A stretch of DNA of 64,000 bases from Utricularia gibba (Eukaryota; Streptophyta; Magnoliopsida; Lamiales; Lentibulariaceae). This document shows, in pieces, positions 13,769 through 25,594 of this stretch. A program made the position numbers and the translations under genes. Below the pieces are notes generated by a model. That model ran no database searches and was not told the DNA's origin. It worked only from the letters and a program-made list of their open reading frames with translations. How positions within the stretch are numbered: the first letter of the stretch is position 1; each line of letters begins with the position of its first letter. The stretch lies in the NCBI GenBank assembly GCA_002189035.1, contig NEEC01000004.1:3162001-3226000 (forward strand). The letters are read 5' to 3'.

Positions 13769-14250
13769 ATCACTACAATTCATCAATTACAATTATCAGA
13801 AATGAAAATAATATAAGCAATACGATAATTGTATATTTTTTACACTCACTGTAATCATGAATTACAGTTATTAGAAATAAAAGTAATATAAAGAAAACGA
13901 TAATTGCATATTTCTATTAATCATTATAATTCATCAATTACAGTTATCTAAAATGAAAATAATATAAAAAAATGAAAATTACTTATTTCTATCGATCACT
14001 GTAATTAATTAATTATAGTTATCAGAAATGAAAGTAATATAAATAAAACAAAAATTGTTTATTTTTTCCAATCTATGTAATCATCAATTACAGTTCTCAG
14101 AAATGAAAGTAATATAACCAAAACGAAAATTGTTTATTTTTGTCAATCCCTATAATTATCAATTACAATTACTAAAAACAAAAGTAATATAAAGGAAACG
14201 ATAATTATATAATTATGCCGATCACTGTAATTCATCAATTACAGTTACCA
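13769..14250. repeat. 75-bp tandem repeat array, left end of MULE
   Basis: Units begin near 13769, 13844, 13920, 13994, 14070, 14145 and 14220, a steady period of about 75 bp. Each begins with a form of ATCACTGTAATTCATCAATT, then ACAGTTATCAGAAATGAAA and an A-rich tail. Units are diverged by point changes and the last is partial. The array sits inside the presumed left terminal inverted repeat. Confidence 0.85.
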
Positions 14251-14409
14251 GGCAAATAGTATTTTACATATTGATAATATTTATCCTAATTTCATAAATG
14301 ATCCAAAAAATTTACGCAAACGTGACTTCTGCTTCCTAGGCTGTTGAGTAGACGAGCTAGGAAGATCAAACTTAGTGTTCATATCTTGACATCATTCTTG
14401 AAGAGATGA

Positions 14410-16590
14410 CCGTGGTTATTGAAAAACACCTTCGAAATCACGGTGATATGGTACATCAATAGGTACCCGATGACTTTGAGGTGGACTATGTGCAGGTGAA
14501 GCTGTATCTTGTGAAAATCTTGGTCTCCCACAATGTCCACTTCTCCTTTCTGCACTCCTTCCCCTGTCCATATTTATCCTGTATCGTGAACTACGTGTAC
14601 GACCATGTCTAATAACCTTTTTAAGTGTAGGATCATGAATTAGAGGCATTGTTGCTGGTCAATGTCTCTTTGTTCGAAGTAGATGGAATTATACCTTGTA
14701 TGCTTTCAACAAATGTTGTTGTAAGTGTATGGGATCCATATATTGTCTTGAATCAACTCCAAGTCTCTTGCACACTTGAAATAAACATGACTTTAATATT
14801 GAATAAATGAATATTATTAAATCATAGTCTAACCTGTTGTGCATGTGAGCATTGTATTCCATAATTTTGCCATTTGCAACACGTGCATTTGCCCTCCTTG
14901 ATACGTACCACACAAACATTATCTTTCCCATTTGCTTTCATTCGGGTGATTACATGAACTATCATTTCCTAGCGATCATAAATCTCTACTCTTGAATAAG
15001 GATTAGGCTTGTCTCAATAATCAAACAATCGTTGCACTTGTGTCGAAAGGACTTGATTCTTCCTTTGTGACTTTAGTGCCAACTCCAAACCTTTTGAAAT
15101 ATACTTTTTGCATCGAGCAAATGTAGCCTGCATGTTATTACATTCAAAATTTTTGTTAAATTTAAAACATAAAACACAAATTAATCATACTTGAGCCAAT
15201 GCCGTAAGTGGGAGATGTCGTGATCCTTTCAAAACACCGTTCATTCCTTCAACTTGATTCGTAGTCATTGTTCCATATCTTCGGCCACCATCGTGAGATA
15301 TTGTCCAAACCTCAGGAGGAACATTCATTAAGTAGTTTCAAGCCACGATATTTATCATTCTAAGCTCTTCCATATAATCATAGAATTTCTCCACGTACCC
15401 GATGAATGATGCTTTAAGGAACAATGTTCGAACCGGCGCAGATTTAAATCTGTCAAAGAAATTTAGCTCGAAAATGACGAAAGCAATAGTGATGACATCC
15501 TCCGAATTCTTCACTGAATGTTGTAACTCTGACTGCTGCCTTTCAAATAGTCACATCTATCAGAAATCAAGCACGTGGGTTTTCTTAAAGCAATGTAAGT
15601 TCCCACTAACTCTAGAAACCATAGCCAAGAAGCATCAGTTTCTTCATCTACTACACAAAGGCAAGTGGCAAAATCTTTCCACATTGAGAGACGGTCACCG
15701 CAATGAGCATTTTGTGCCTGTATGTCGCATACAAGTGTGTTGCATCGACTAAAATAACCAGGCGGGTGTGCTGGTAGGCATGTATACATGGTCCAAATGT
15801 CCAAAAGTAATAGTGCAACGTGACTCCGTCTTCCTTATTCCTTCATTGGATTATAGTGCCTGGATTTTGTAAGGCAACTTCATTTAATAAAGCTGGAAGT
15901 TTCTTCACTAATTCTTCCCATGTGCCAAACAACTTCTCAAATGCCTTTCGCATTCCATACCATGCACGTTTGTACGGTACTTAATAACTAGTTCTATCCA
16001 TCACAGCTGCAATAATAGTTGACACCTTGGTCCCAATGTCTGCTTCAATATACGGCTTGACAATCTCTGAGATATAATCATGATTGATGATTATGTGATA
16101 ACAGAGTCCCACCCCCTTCCACTTGCCTGCGTGAGGCTCAATAAGCTTTAAGATCTTCCATTTTCCCAATCATTTATAATGTGTTGCACGAATCCTCCAG
16201 TGATAATTTTGAGTGTCACATTGCTTGCAATACATCTCCAAAACTCTAGACTCAATGTCACCAACAGTGAACTCCTTTCCAATTTCAATGGAAAATTTTC
16301 TAACTTATTTTCGAAAATCTTCTTTATCTTCAAACAGATCACCTTCCTTGAAACTCGGTTCATATTGATGTGTATATACTCCATAATTACTTGATTCTTC
16401 CTCTATATCATGTAAACATGTGTTAGGAAACCATTCCGAATCACAACTTGTGTTTCCTTCAAGCACATTCTCTTCGCCTTCTGAGTTTTGAGGAGTATGA
16501 TCAATATCAGGAACCTCGTTTTCATTAGTGAATTGCATAAATGAATCTCCGTCAATATTTTTGACTGGACCGAAATCATAATCCAATATT
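14410..16590 (-). pseudogene. Mutator-like transposase, broken
   Basis: Remnant of a MuDR-type transposase read from about 16586 down to 14416. The N-terminal part has an acidic leader, then DLFEDKEDFRK and a MuDR-like DNA-binding block with MYCKQCDTQNYHWRIRA (about 16345-16175). The catalytic part keeps the first acidic motif (VILVDATHLYATY, about 15770-15730), the block VVDEETDASWLWFLEL (about 15630) and LISDRC (about 15565) in a different frame, so there is a frameshift between them. Further on come TTNQVEGMNGVLKGSRHLP (about 15240) and a C-terminal HDPTLKK...RTRSSRYRINM block with a degenerate zinc knuckle (14649-14416). Several in-frame stops show it cannot make an active enzyme. Confidence 0.8.
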
Positions 16591-16893
16591 CATCTTCAAT
16601 TTGTGAGTGAGGTTCTTTTGAAAAAAATGAGTCGTATTCCACAAATAAATCCACCAGAGCAATAACATAGTTAAGTTCGTGAAGATAATCCAAGTTGCTT
16701 TGTGTCTCTAAATTCAAATACCTCGTTTCTCTAGTCACAACATCAAAAAACTAGGTCGATAACCTAAGATTGAATCTCGAAGAAGACAATTGAATAATCT
16801 CATATAACTTTGCTTTTAATTCTTCCAATGAAATAACGGCATCTGACTGAAAAAAATGAATTGATGCTACACTATAAATTACGTAATTCCCGT

Positions 16894-17428
16894 TGATGGG
16901 GTATAAATCGGCTGAGGATAATTGGCTTCTGAAAGGCTGCCAAAAGGAGCTCTAACGGGATAATGTCAGTCGATAGACCGATATGTGTCAGAAATCTGAC
17001 AGCGGTGGCTGTATGGCACAGTTTGAAAAGTAGCCAAATTACGGCAGAGCAGGCGATCGATATCTGAAAAGCGAGACTACGTAGCAGGTGCAGAAAGCAA
17101 TCGACGTCTGCAGAGTTCAGGACTCGGTCCGATTGACCTCTTCTATAAATAGAAGAAATCGTAACGAAAAAAGGGTTCGACCCTAAGCCTCTCAACCTGT
17201 ACCTTTCTTCACCATCTCCGTCTAGTAAAGATTTTCTCTGGTGAGCTTCGAAAGCTCCGTGGTTTTTCCATCCTTTGACGGTTTCCACGTAAAAAACTCT
17301 GCCTATCCTCATTTATGTTGATCAAATCGAAGAAATCGCAAAAAAACATAACAAGGTGCGATATTCCCGACTGCACGTGTAACCCAAAGAATCGACCCCA
17401 TCTCGGACACCGATTTTCATCCTTAACA
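16894..17428 (+). mobile_element. solo LTR of the Tat-like gypsy family, TSD CCCGT
   Basis: A 535-bp LTR begins TGATGGGG and ends CCTTAACA, with a perfect 5-bp direct repeat CCCGT on both sides (16889-16893 and 17429-17433). It aligns over its whole length with the 3' LTR at 33560-34094, including AAAGGCTGCCAAAAG, the TATAAATAGAAGAAAT promoter-like phrase and GTGCGATATTCCCGAC. No internal retrotransposon sequence is left, so it arose by LTR-LTR recombination. It lies just 5' of the MULE transposase remnant and is younger than that element. Confidence 0.93.
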
Positions 17429-17433
17429 CCCGT

Positions 17434-18107
17434 AAGTATAGATTTGATCTCCAAAGAAGACCTTGTATGAGATAGATCTAAAAGCTATCAAAATAGAGAG
17501 ATATGTGAGAATGAGCTTGCAAGACGATGATGTTCGGGAGAGAGAAGAAAGAATGGTTTTGAAAAGCATTTGAATTTGAACAATTCGGTCATATGATTAA
17601 GGCATGTGAGTCCAAAATATGGGGATACATGTCAGTAGACTTTATTGATCTTAGAATATGTAGCTGTCGATGTTGTCGGCTGATAATGAAAGATAGGCGG
17701 CACACCGCAATGGAGAAACCAGTGAGCATTCAAAGATATAATCAAAATTACACAAATTAATAAAAATTTAGTATGTTTAACAACCTAAAAACGTGGGATT
17801 CAATGTATGTGTATGATGCAATAGAGAGTATGTGTATACTTTTCCTGTTTTTCAAGTAAAAAAAATCGAATTCGAAGAATTTTTCACAATGGAACACATT
17901 CTCATTACTATATCTAAACCCTACATACACATTCATTTCACATTTTTTTGAATCTCATTCATATATGTAAAAAAAATTGTAATAAGTTGCAAATCATATG
18001 TAATTCATAACTATGTTCAATATATGATCATATTTTTTAATCTCATCTTTAAAACATTAATGAGATGGATTTATAGGGTTTAGGGTAAACGAGGTTTACA
18101 CTAAACC
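17434..18107. other. MULE interior, nothing recognised
   Basis: AT-rich sequence between the solo LTR and the hAT-like element. It probably belonged to the 5' part or promoter of the MULE transposase gene, but shows no coding similarity I can recognise. Confidence 0.4.
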
Positions 18108-18597
18108 TAGAGTTGGGCACGGTTACTGGTTGACCTGTGTATCCAGTGGGTCAACCCGTGACTTGTAATCGTCGAAAACGGGTACGGGATGGGTCGGTTG
18201 TAGACGGGTACGAGTCGACTCGGCGGGTCATCAAGATTCAAGAGGATGTTCAAGCACTGCCATGACATCTTTGAGGTGCTTGGCGAATATTGAAGTCAGG
18301 CTCTTTCTGGCACCGCAATGGTATGTTTGTGATGATTGGCGAATATTGAAGTCAGTGTCTTTCAGGCACTGTAATGGCATGTTTACGATGCCTAGAGAGT
18401 ATTGAAGCCATTGTCTTCCAGGTATCGCAATGGCATATTTGCGGTGCCTAGAGAATTTACTAGCCCGTGTCAAACTGTGACCCGGGACGGGTCAGCCTGT
18501 CCAACCCGTCAACCCGTACCCGCCGAGTCATACATTTCATTTTTTACCCGGCAGATCTGACCCATGACCCGTCGAGTCGGACCCATGATCAGCTCTA
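18108..18597. mobile_element. small non-autonomous hAT-like element
   Basis: The left end reads TAGAGTTGGGCACGG and the reverse complement of the right end TAGAGCTGATCATGG. The 8-bp flanks are ACTAAACC and CCTAAACG, which agree at six of eight positions, as expected for a decayed hAT target duplication. Subterminal GC-rich segments contain GACTCGGCGGGT in inverted orientation (near 18217 and 18520) and repeated GACCCGT/ACGGGTC words. No transposase is present. The core is a minisatellite. Composition is far more GC-rich than the AT-rich host element. Confidence 0.65.
18236..18460. repeat. about 62-bp minisatellite inside the hAT-like element
   Basis: Three to four diverged copies of a unit containing GCGAATATTGAAGTCAGTGT, CTTTCAGGCACTGTAATGG and CATGTTTACGATGCC. 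The start points suggest a period of roughly 60-65 bp. Confidence 0.7.
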
Positions 18598-18611
18598 CCT
18601 AAACGCCAAGT

Positions 18612-18643
18612 ATGGTCACCGTATATTCAATTACGGTGACCAT
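18612..18643. repeat. perfect 12-bp inverted repeat (hairpin)
   Basis: ATGGTCACCGTA and TACGGTGACCAT flank an 8-base loop. The stem shares the GTCACCGTA phrase with the tandem repeat at 19090-19530, so it may be an outlying unit of that array. Confidence 0.85.
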
Positions 18644-19089
18644 TCGTAAATATGCTATTTTTAGCAGGATCGCGTCAAATTTTATTTCGCACGCCTTCCA
18701 CTTATCACGTGCTACAGTATCTTTGACTGAAAAAGCATCATTCAGTTCCGTATAAAACAGGCTGAAAATTTTCCTAAATTTATTAAATAATATTTTACAA
18801 AACAACTTAATTACTTTAAAAATTCATTTACACCATTCTACTCTTCTTTCTTCAGCCAGCGTGTCAATCTTCACATTTCAAAGGTTTTTCACGCAGAACA
18901 TGTATGCTTTATGTGCAATTTTTGCTTAACTTTTTTTTTATCTTCATGATCATAGCATTGGGTTCTCTATTTCACGAGAATCTGAAATCATACAACATTT
19001 GTTTTATCTGAAAATTTCCGTCATTATATTCATCAATGTTGTGTGCGAATCGAAAAAGAAATGATGGCTTTCTTTTTTTTGAAATTATA

Positions 19090-19530
19090 GTCACCGTAAT
19101 GCGTTTATTATAATGCATTGCTATGAAAGTATCCTCATTCTTTTTTACTTTGAAATTACGGTCACTGTAATGTGCAAAGATCTCAAAGCATATGAAACTT
19201 TATTTTACTCTCGTCACCGTATTGTGCGATCATTGTGGTGCGTGTCTCTAAAAGTATGCATATGTTTATTATATTTTGGATTTGTAGTCACCGTAATTCG
19301 TTCATTACAGTGCGTGGCTCTATGCAGATGTTTTTTTGTTTGTATTTTTCGTCACTATAATGCGATCATTGCGGTGTGTGGCTGTGAAATTATGCGAAGT
19401 TTATTTTATTATGAAATTTTAGTTACTGTAATGCGATCATTGCAGTGTGTAGCTATGAAATTATGCAAAGTTTATTTTATTATGAAATTTTAGTCACTGA
19501 AATACTTTCATTACAATTTATGGATTTGAA
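19090..19530. repeat. about 70-bp tandem array built on a palindrome
   Basis: Units start near 19090, 19161, 19213, 19287, 19351, 19422 and 19492. Each contains a version of GTCACTGTAATGCGATCATT followed by GCAGTGTG, an imperfect palindrome, then GGCTGTGAAATTATG and a T-rich tail. The sequence differs from the 75-bp arrays at the MULE ends although both carry CACTGTAAT. Long open frames through it (19113-19493) are a by-product of the repeat. Confidence 0.8.
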
Positions 19531-19559
19531 AGTATCCATTTTCATTTTTCTTTATGCAG

Positions 19560-20625
19560 AGATGAACACATTAGAAACGTTGAGACTTCAATTCAATATT
19601 CTTGAAGAATATCAATTGTGGGATAAGGAAGAGGATGAAGAGATTGTTGGTGATATCCAGAACATGTTGATTGTAGGGGTTTTGCTTTCAGCATTAAGCA
19701 CCTTAGATGTGGCTTGCGTGTGCCAGTGGTACCATTTATGTTGCAAGTTTTGGCATGGTTTCAAATTCCATTTTCACATTTGACTCCTAAGTCAGTGGTA
19801 TATATATTGGCATGGGTTTACATTGCTTGTGAGGAAAGGGCGTCCCAATAAGTGGATTTATGGGCGAGCAGGTATGATATTTATTTAGTATTTCACACAT
19901 TTGAAACCTATAGTTAGCTGCTAATTTGTTGACTTGATTTTATTGCATATGTTATATTTTCAGTGTTTCTAAGACCAAATGCTAGGGAGTTCATAGAATG
20001 GTGTATGCAACATTTTCATGTTGCACTATGATCCTCACATAGGGGGTAACATACAAAATATTATATTATATTATATATATATATATGTTTTACATGTTAT
20101 TCTTTTTGTAACAGTGCACAACTAAACCAAGTTATTAATTGGATGTTTGGCGAGAAGATGTCACATTCATATGGGATGGAACAAAATGCACCACCACAAA
20201 TCTTCAAGTTCTCAAGAAGCCGGCAAGTATGGTTTCGCTGAAAGAGTTGTGAAAAATATGGGAGTATGATACTTTTCATGGCCTGTATACGCAGGTAACA
20301 CTTTGTTGGTAGATGATTCACCATACAAGTCGACAAGAAATCCGGTAATAATTATAGTTAAAAATTTCATAAGTTAAATTTTATTTTTTTTAGTTTAAAT
20401 TATACTCTAATTGTTCTCAAATAGGTTGACAATGTCATATTTCCATACTCCTACAAGCACATGGATCATCTTTTATGGAAGGGGGTGAGATGAAGATTTT
20501 TCTTGAAGGATTTATAGATACACCTGATATACCATCCTTTGTGCGTGATTTTCGTATTGGCCAAGCCCCAATGAATGAAGATCATCTGGACTGGGAACAT
20601 TACAAAGCATTAGTAGAGTAATTCT
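19560..20625 (+). pseudogene. broken plus-strand coding remnant in MULE, unidentified
   Basis: Shifted frames on the plus strand read as protein-like blocks: MNTLETLRLQFNILEEYQLW (19563 on), then LAWFQIPFSHLTPKSVVYIL (about 19750-19810), ARASQW-type and EFIEWCMQHFH (about 19990), LDVWREDVTFIWDGTKC (about 20138-20190), WKIWEYDTFHGLYT (about 20250), VDNVIFPYSYKHMDHLLW (20424-20478), FLEGFIDTPDIPSFVRDF (about 20500-20550). Tryptophan and acidic residues are frequent and blocks are joined by stops and frameshifts or unrecognised introns. I do not recognise the family. It may be a second MULE gene or a captured host gene fragment. Confidence 0.4.
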
Positions 20626-20674
20626 CATTTTCTGTTTCATTATGCATATTAGGAGCACTTTTGCTTTATTGTTA

Positions 20675-20925
20675 TCCAATAACTGTAACTTATGATTATA
20701 ATGATCGGCAGAAATAGGCAAATTATTATTTTGTTTATACTAATTTTATTTCTGATAATTGTAATTGATGAATTGTAATGATTGGAATAAATATTTAATT
20801 ATCATTCGCTTTAAATTACATTTATCATTCGTAAATGTAATTGATGAATTGTGATTTTCTTTATATTTTTTTTATTTCTGATAAATGTAATTAATAAATT
20901 ATATTGATTAACATAAATAAAAAAT
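20675..20925. repeat. inverted copy of the 75-bp repeat, right end of MULE
   Basis: Contains TTTCTGATAATTGTAATTGA, TGAATTGTAATGATTGG and related copies near 20676, 20751, 20829 and 20876. Reverse-complemented these match the left-end units (ATCACTGTAATTCATCAATT, ACAGTTATCAGAAA). Fewer and more diverged copies remain than at the left end. Confidence 0.75.
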
Positions 20926-21418
20926 ATTAAAATGAGAAAATTAAATGAAACGATATTTATGATTTTTAATTTGGTTTATTATTTGTAAAAAAAAATATAA
21001 TATAGTTTGACTTTTCATTTTGTTTAAATTATTTATTTTTTATTATTTAATTGTATATATTTTTGAATATATAATATTAAATAAAAATATAAATTATGAA
21101 AAATTTAATTTCATTTTTCGTGTTATATTTGAAAAATAATAATTAATTTTATTTTTTATTTAATATAATTTTTGAATTTAAAAAAGATATTTTAATAATA
21201 GTTATTACAATATTTATAAAACGAATGTAATATACTTTTATTTTTTTTGTAAAAAATATAATATTAGAATAATTAAAATAGGTTGTTCAAAGGAAATTGA
21301 AAAATGAAAAAGAAAATCGATAGAATGAGTGGTTTTGACACGTAGTAGAAGTGAGATGCACATAGTGGGCGATTTTGAAACTGTATCTTTTTGTAGTGGG
21401 TGGATTTGGTAAATACTC

Positions 21419-24400
21419 GTTGATTGATGGCTTAAAAAATTGATTGATTATATATTGAGATAAATTTGAAAAATAATCATTTTTTAAAATAATTATTTTT
21501 ATTTATAATAAAATACATATTATTGAGATTAACTTTAAGTGATATGAAGATGTAATCAGTTGAAAATGTTGTTAGTATCAATCAAACTCATAAAATTACT
21601 TGTAAAATGATAGAGAAAAAAATCTTTGATAGAATTTCCAATCAAAAATCATTTATGGATATCCAAATTCATTTGAAGCTTGTAATAGGTAGCCTACCAT
21701 GAGTGACATTCTCTTTACACAAAGATCTCTCTCATATTGACCATATTCTAAGCCCATTAATTGATACAAGAATAATCCCAAATGGAAGAGAAGTTATTGA
21801 GAAGATATATTCATTTGTCAGTATAAGGTGTTAGATCCTAACGATCATACTTTTTAAGTATATTGAGAATCATCCATTTTTAAGTATTTCTATAAATACA
21901 TGAACAAAAATGTAAATAGTAAGGAGCTCAACAAAAACTTTTTCTGCAAACCTAAATCTAAGCTTATTACTTAATCTCAACTCTTCCCATGCTAGAATCT
22001 ACAAATTTACAAACATATCTTCAAATATGATGAACTCTACGTGAAGTCGAAGCTGAAATCACAACTTTGGGAATAATCCAACTATTTCTTTTATGTTTGT
22101 TCTTGTTATTATCAATTTCTCCTACATCTTCAATGGTAAAGTCTACTAAGTATGGGATGCCAAAATGGAGAGTTACCTGAAAATGAATGATTTATGGTTT
22201 GTTTTCCTCCAAAAGCTCCTAAATCTACTGATGCAATTGAAACTAAGGATTAGATCCAGCTCCTAACTGCACAAATAAAAAGGTAAAATATGCTCTAAAT
22301 CAAGTTCTTTTGGAAGAAGTATTTAAATGCATCATGAAAATCAAAAGTCCCAAGAAAATCTAGAATAACCTCACAGGACTCTACGCTAAAGACAAGGAAA
22401 TGCTGGAATCACATATATAGAGAAAATGAGAGCAATTCGATAACCTGAAGTTTTCATCATGTATGATTATCTCTCAATTCCTTGATATATTAAAAAGATT
22501 GTCACAAAATTGAGTACTTTTGGAGAAATAGTAAATGAAAGAAGAATCAAGTCAAAAATTTTAAGCTCATTACCATGCACCTATGCTTCTGCCATAACTA
22601 CACTTCATGTCACAGGAATACACTTGAAGCCTTCAAAGAAATTTTTGGGCATGTTGAGTGAATTTGAACCAGATTCTTCCCCACTTGAGGGACTAGATAT
22701 GGCATTTCAAGTTGGCTCTTCTCGATTTCAAAATCCCTAAAATCTTTTATTGGAAATCATGCAAAAACATTTTAATGACAAGAATGAAACACTAGTGTTT
22801 AATCTCAACAAATTGAGAAGCAAGGCCTTTGCCTCACATATCCTTACTATCATCCAAAAAATCATCGAGCAGTGCAGTGCTATTGGCATCCAGATGTTTT
22901 TTTGTCTCTACCGCAACACTCTCGATCATGTGAAAAAGTTCTGTCTCCTCAAAAGACACCATCATAAGAGTGGAAAACTCTCTACCAATGTGAACAACTT
23001 GAAAAAGAATTAGCATATGTACCCGCTTCTTTTGAAATGAATAAGAAAGAATTTGAGATGTACTTCTTGCACCAAAATACTATATTCTAAACCTTTAAAG
23101 AACTAAGGAAAAAGGAGACTTGATTCTTGGATAGTGTTTATAGTAATCACATTGCTCATGACCTAAATCAATTTCTCACCTATGCGAAATTGGAAGGAAA
23201 ACATATTTTTGTGACAGAAATAGGCACCATGTGTATATAAATAGATTACAAACCAATAAAACTCTCACTAGTATATCATATTTTTTTGGCATATCACAAT
23301 CTTCTAAGTATTGAACAATTGTTAAAAGGGATTTCAAGTTATACTTAGAAGAGAACTGTTGCGCCATCAAAGATTCCAATGACTAGTTTGTCCTTGAAAC
23401 TCCTATGAAAAATCGGTTAATCTCAATTGTTACCTAAAGAAAAAACTATCATGTGGCATAAGCATCTCGATCATCATCATTATGTCTCTGTTACTCATTA
23501 GTCAAAGTCTAAAGTGGTCTCAAACATTCTTGATCTTTTATTCCTCAAAGAAAGCCGCAATACCTGCAAATAAGCAAAAATGGTTAGGAATATCTTTCCA
23601 AAACACAATGAATTTTCTAAAAAAATATTGGATCTAGTGGTCATTGATGTTTGTGAATCCATTGACCAATCCACAAAAGCTAGAAGAAGGTATTTTTTTC
23701 ATTCATTGATGACTTTTTGAGGTACATATGGATCTATTTTATGAAAAATATTAAGTGTCATTTTCTACATAACTATTATGTATTATTACGGGTTAATTTA
23801 GGATTAAGTTACCCAAATTATTGTTATTTGTATATATTTTTGTTATCTCTTTTATGTACTTTCTCCTAAAGTGGTAGGAAGCAATTTTGGAGTGTTGCAA
23901 GATACTTACAGGAAACAAGATACTGACATTTTGTACCTTTCATGTGACTTGGATTCATTTTGAGCGGAAGACTAACATTGTTTAGGGTTCATGACTTATG
24001 ATATATCAGAGTCTGCAGTAATGATAGAGTGCTTTCTTGCACGAATTGGAAAGCTGACTATACAAGCAAAATAGAAGGAATGATAAAAAGGAGAGCAAAG
24101 AAAGTTAATATAAGGGGGAGTGAATTAAAACAAAATTGAAACACTTTGAAAATGACTTTTCTCACTTTATTTTTACATTTAAACCTTTGTTCTTCCTCTT
24201 CACCATAGGAAGGAATAAGACTTTAAGCTTTCTGTTTTCATTTTTTGTTTTCATCGCTAAACCTTCTTAATTTCTGGAAGTATATGAAGTTTACTTCTAT
24301 GTCTTGAGTACAAATCTCACTTCTTTTTTGAATTTCTTCTAGATTTCGCATATTTCCAGACGTCATGTTGCAATCTTTTTGTAATGTCTCTTAGTCATGC

Positions 24401-25594
24401 TACTTGAGTAGTCGGCAACTTCTCATGGATTTTGATGAAGATCAAGGTGAAGATCATCATCTCCAACCCTATTGGTTCAAGGGAGATAACAAATTGGCTA
24501 TGATTGGGATACTTTGATAATGGATGGGTAGTGACCTCATACCCGCCATTGGTTATTGGCAACAAATGAACATATATGCAACCTACAACAATTGAAAAAT
24601 ATTTCACCTTGACATTAAAAGTGCTTTTTTAAATCGAGAGTTGAAGTAAGACATATATGTTAATCCTCCTCCCAAATTCTCCATTCAAAATGGAAAAGGA
24701 AAAGTCCTGAAATTGAAAAAATATTTTATATGGTCTTAGGCAAGCTCCTAAAGAATGAAAAGAAAGGTATTACACTATAGACATTTATTTTATATAACAA
24801 GAGTGTCAAAGAAGCAAAATGGACATTACATTCTACATGAATAATGATCCAAAAGGAAAAATCATTATGACTCTTTACGTAAACAATATTCTTATTACAA
24901 GAAGTAATACCGAGCATATTGAAGAACAGAAACAAGAGTTGAAAAAACATTTTGATCTTACTGACCTTGGAATTATACGGTACTTTTTGAGAATGGGGAT
25001 CTCTCAATAAGATCATTATATCTTGCTTAATCAAAGAAAATATATTGAAGATGTGATTAAAAAGTTTGGTCTTCAACCAAACCAACCTTAATTCCATTAC
25101 CCCTACCCCAAAATAAAACAAAAACTATCATTGTAAAATAATTCGAATATTGACACTCAAGAATATCGGAAATTATACGGTACTTTTTGCACTACCACTT
25201 GTTGAGATGTTACTTTTGTCATATCATTATTTTCCAAGTTTGTGCACAATCCACAAATCATACATCTAGTAATAGCCAGATAATTTTTGGATATTTAAAA
25301 GGAACTCAACTTATTTTGCAGGACTTTGTACATTTAAACAATATCTTTAAACTCTCTTCCTATTATATCTTTTCCCAATGGTAAGTTTGAAAATTCCCTA
25401 TTAAATCCAAGTGCTTGAAGATCATCCCTACAAGCAAAGAGACTAGAGTGCAAAAAAATTTGATCCAAATCTAGTCCCTAAAAATGTGATGATTTCTCTC
25501 TAACTTTACCTTTGTCTCAACCACGCAAGTCAATGACCATGATTATATACAAGTCTAGAAATAACAACAGCTCTTTCAATAAGAAGTCTAGAAA
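21419..25594 (+). mobile_element. decayed Ty1/copia retrotransposon fragment
   Basis: The gag-like part spans about 22130-22740: a segment reading AKMESYLKMNDLWF, then an open frame 22510-22740 with KLSTFGEIVNERRIKSKILS. The reverse transcriptase part spans about 24600-25080: KSAFLNRELK followed by stops, then 24819-25010 with LYVNNILITRSN and FDLTDLGIIRYFL, then KYIEDVIKKFGLQPNQ. The catalytic YVDD reads YVNN, so the enzyme is dead. Between them (22750-24380) are only scraps, and LTRs were not located. The right side is cut by the truncated Tat-like element. Confidence 0.7.

Larger units (their letters stand above)
12976..21418 (-). mobile_element. decayed Mutator-like element (MULE) with long repeat-bearing ends
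   Basis: The outer limits are inferred. About 12980-13025 on the plus strand (TTTTCAAAACCACC then AATTTCAAAACTATCCA) matches imperfectly the reverse complement of about 21365-21415 (TTTACCAAATCCACC then AGTTTCAAAATCGCCCA). Inside, 75-bp tandem repeats at 13769-14250 recur in inverted orientation at 20675-20925, as expected of long terminal inverted repeats. A Mutator-type transposase remnant runs on the minus strand between them, followed by a second broken coding region on the plus strand. No convincing 9-bp target duplication is left. The element has since been hit by a solo LTR and a small hAT-like element. Confidence 0.65.

Noticed and set aside
13769-14250. Regularly spaced repeats that at first sight resemble a CRISPR array
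   Set aside because: Units are tandem without unique spacers, the DNA is a plant nuclear region, and the array fits the ends of a Mutator-like element.
19113-19493. 126-residue plus-strand open frame
   Set aside because: It lies entirely in the 70-bp tandem array; its cysteine-rich product just repeats the unit.
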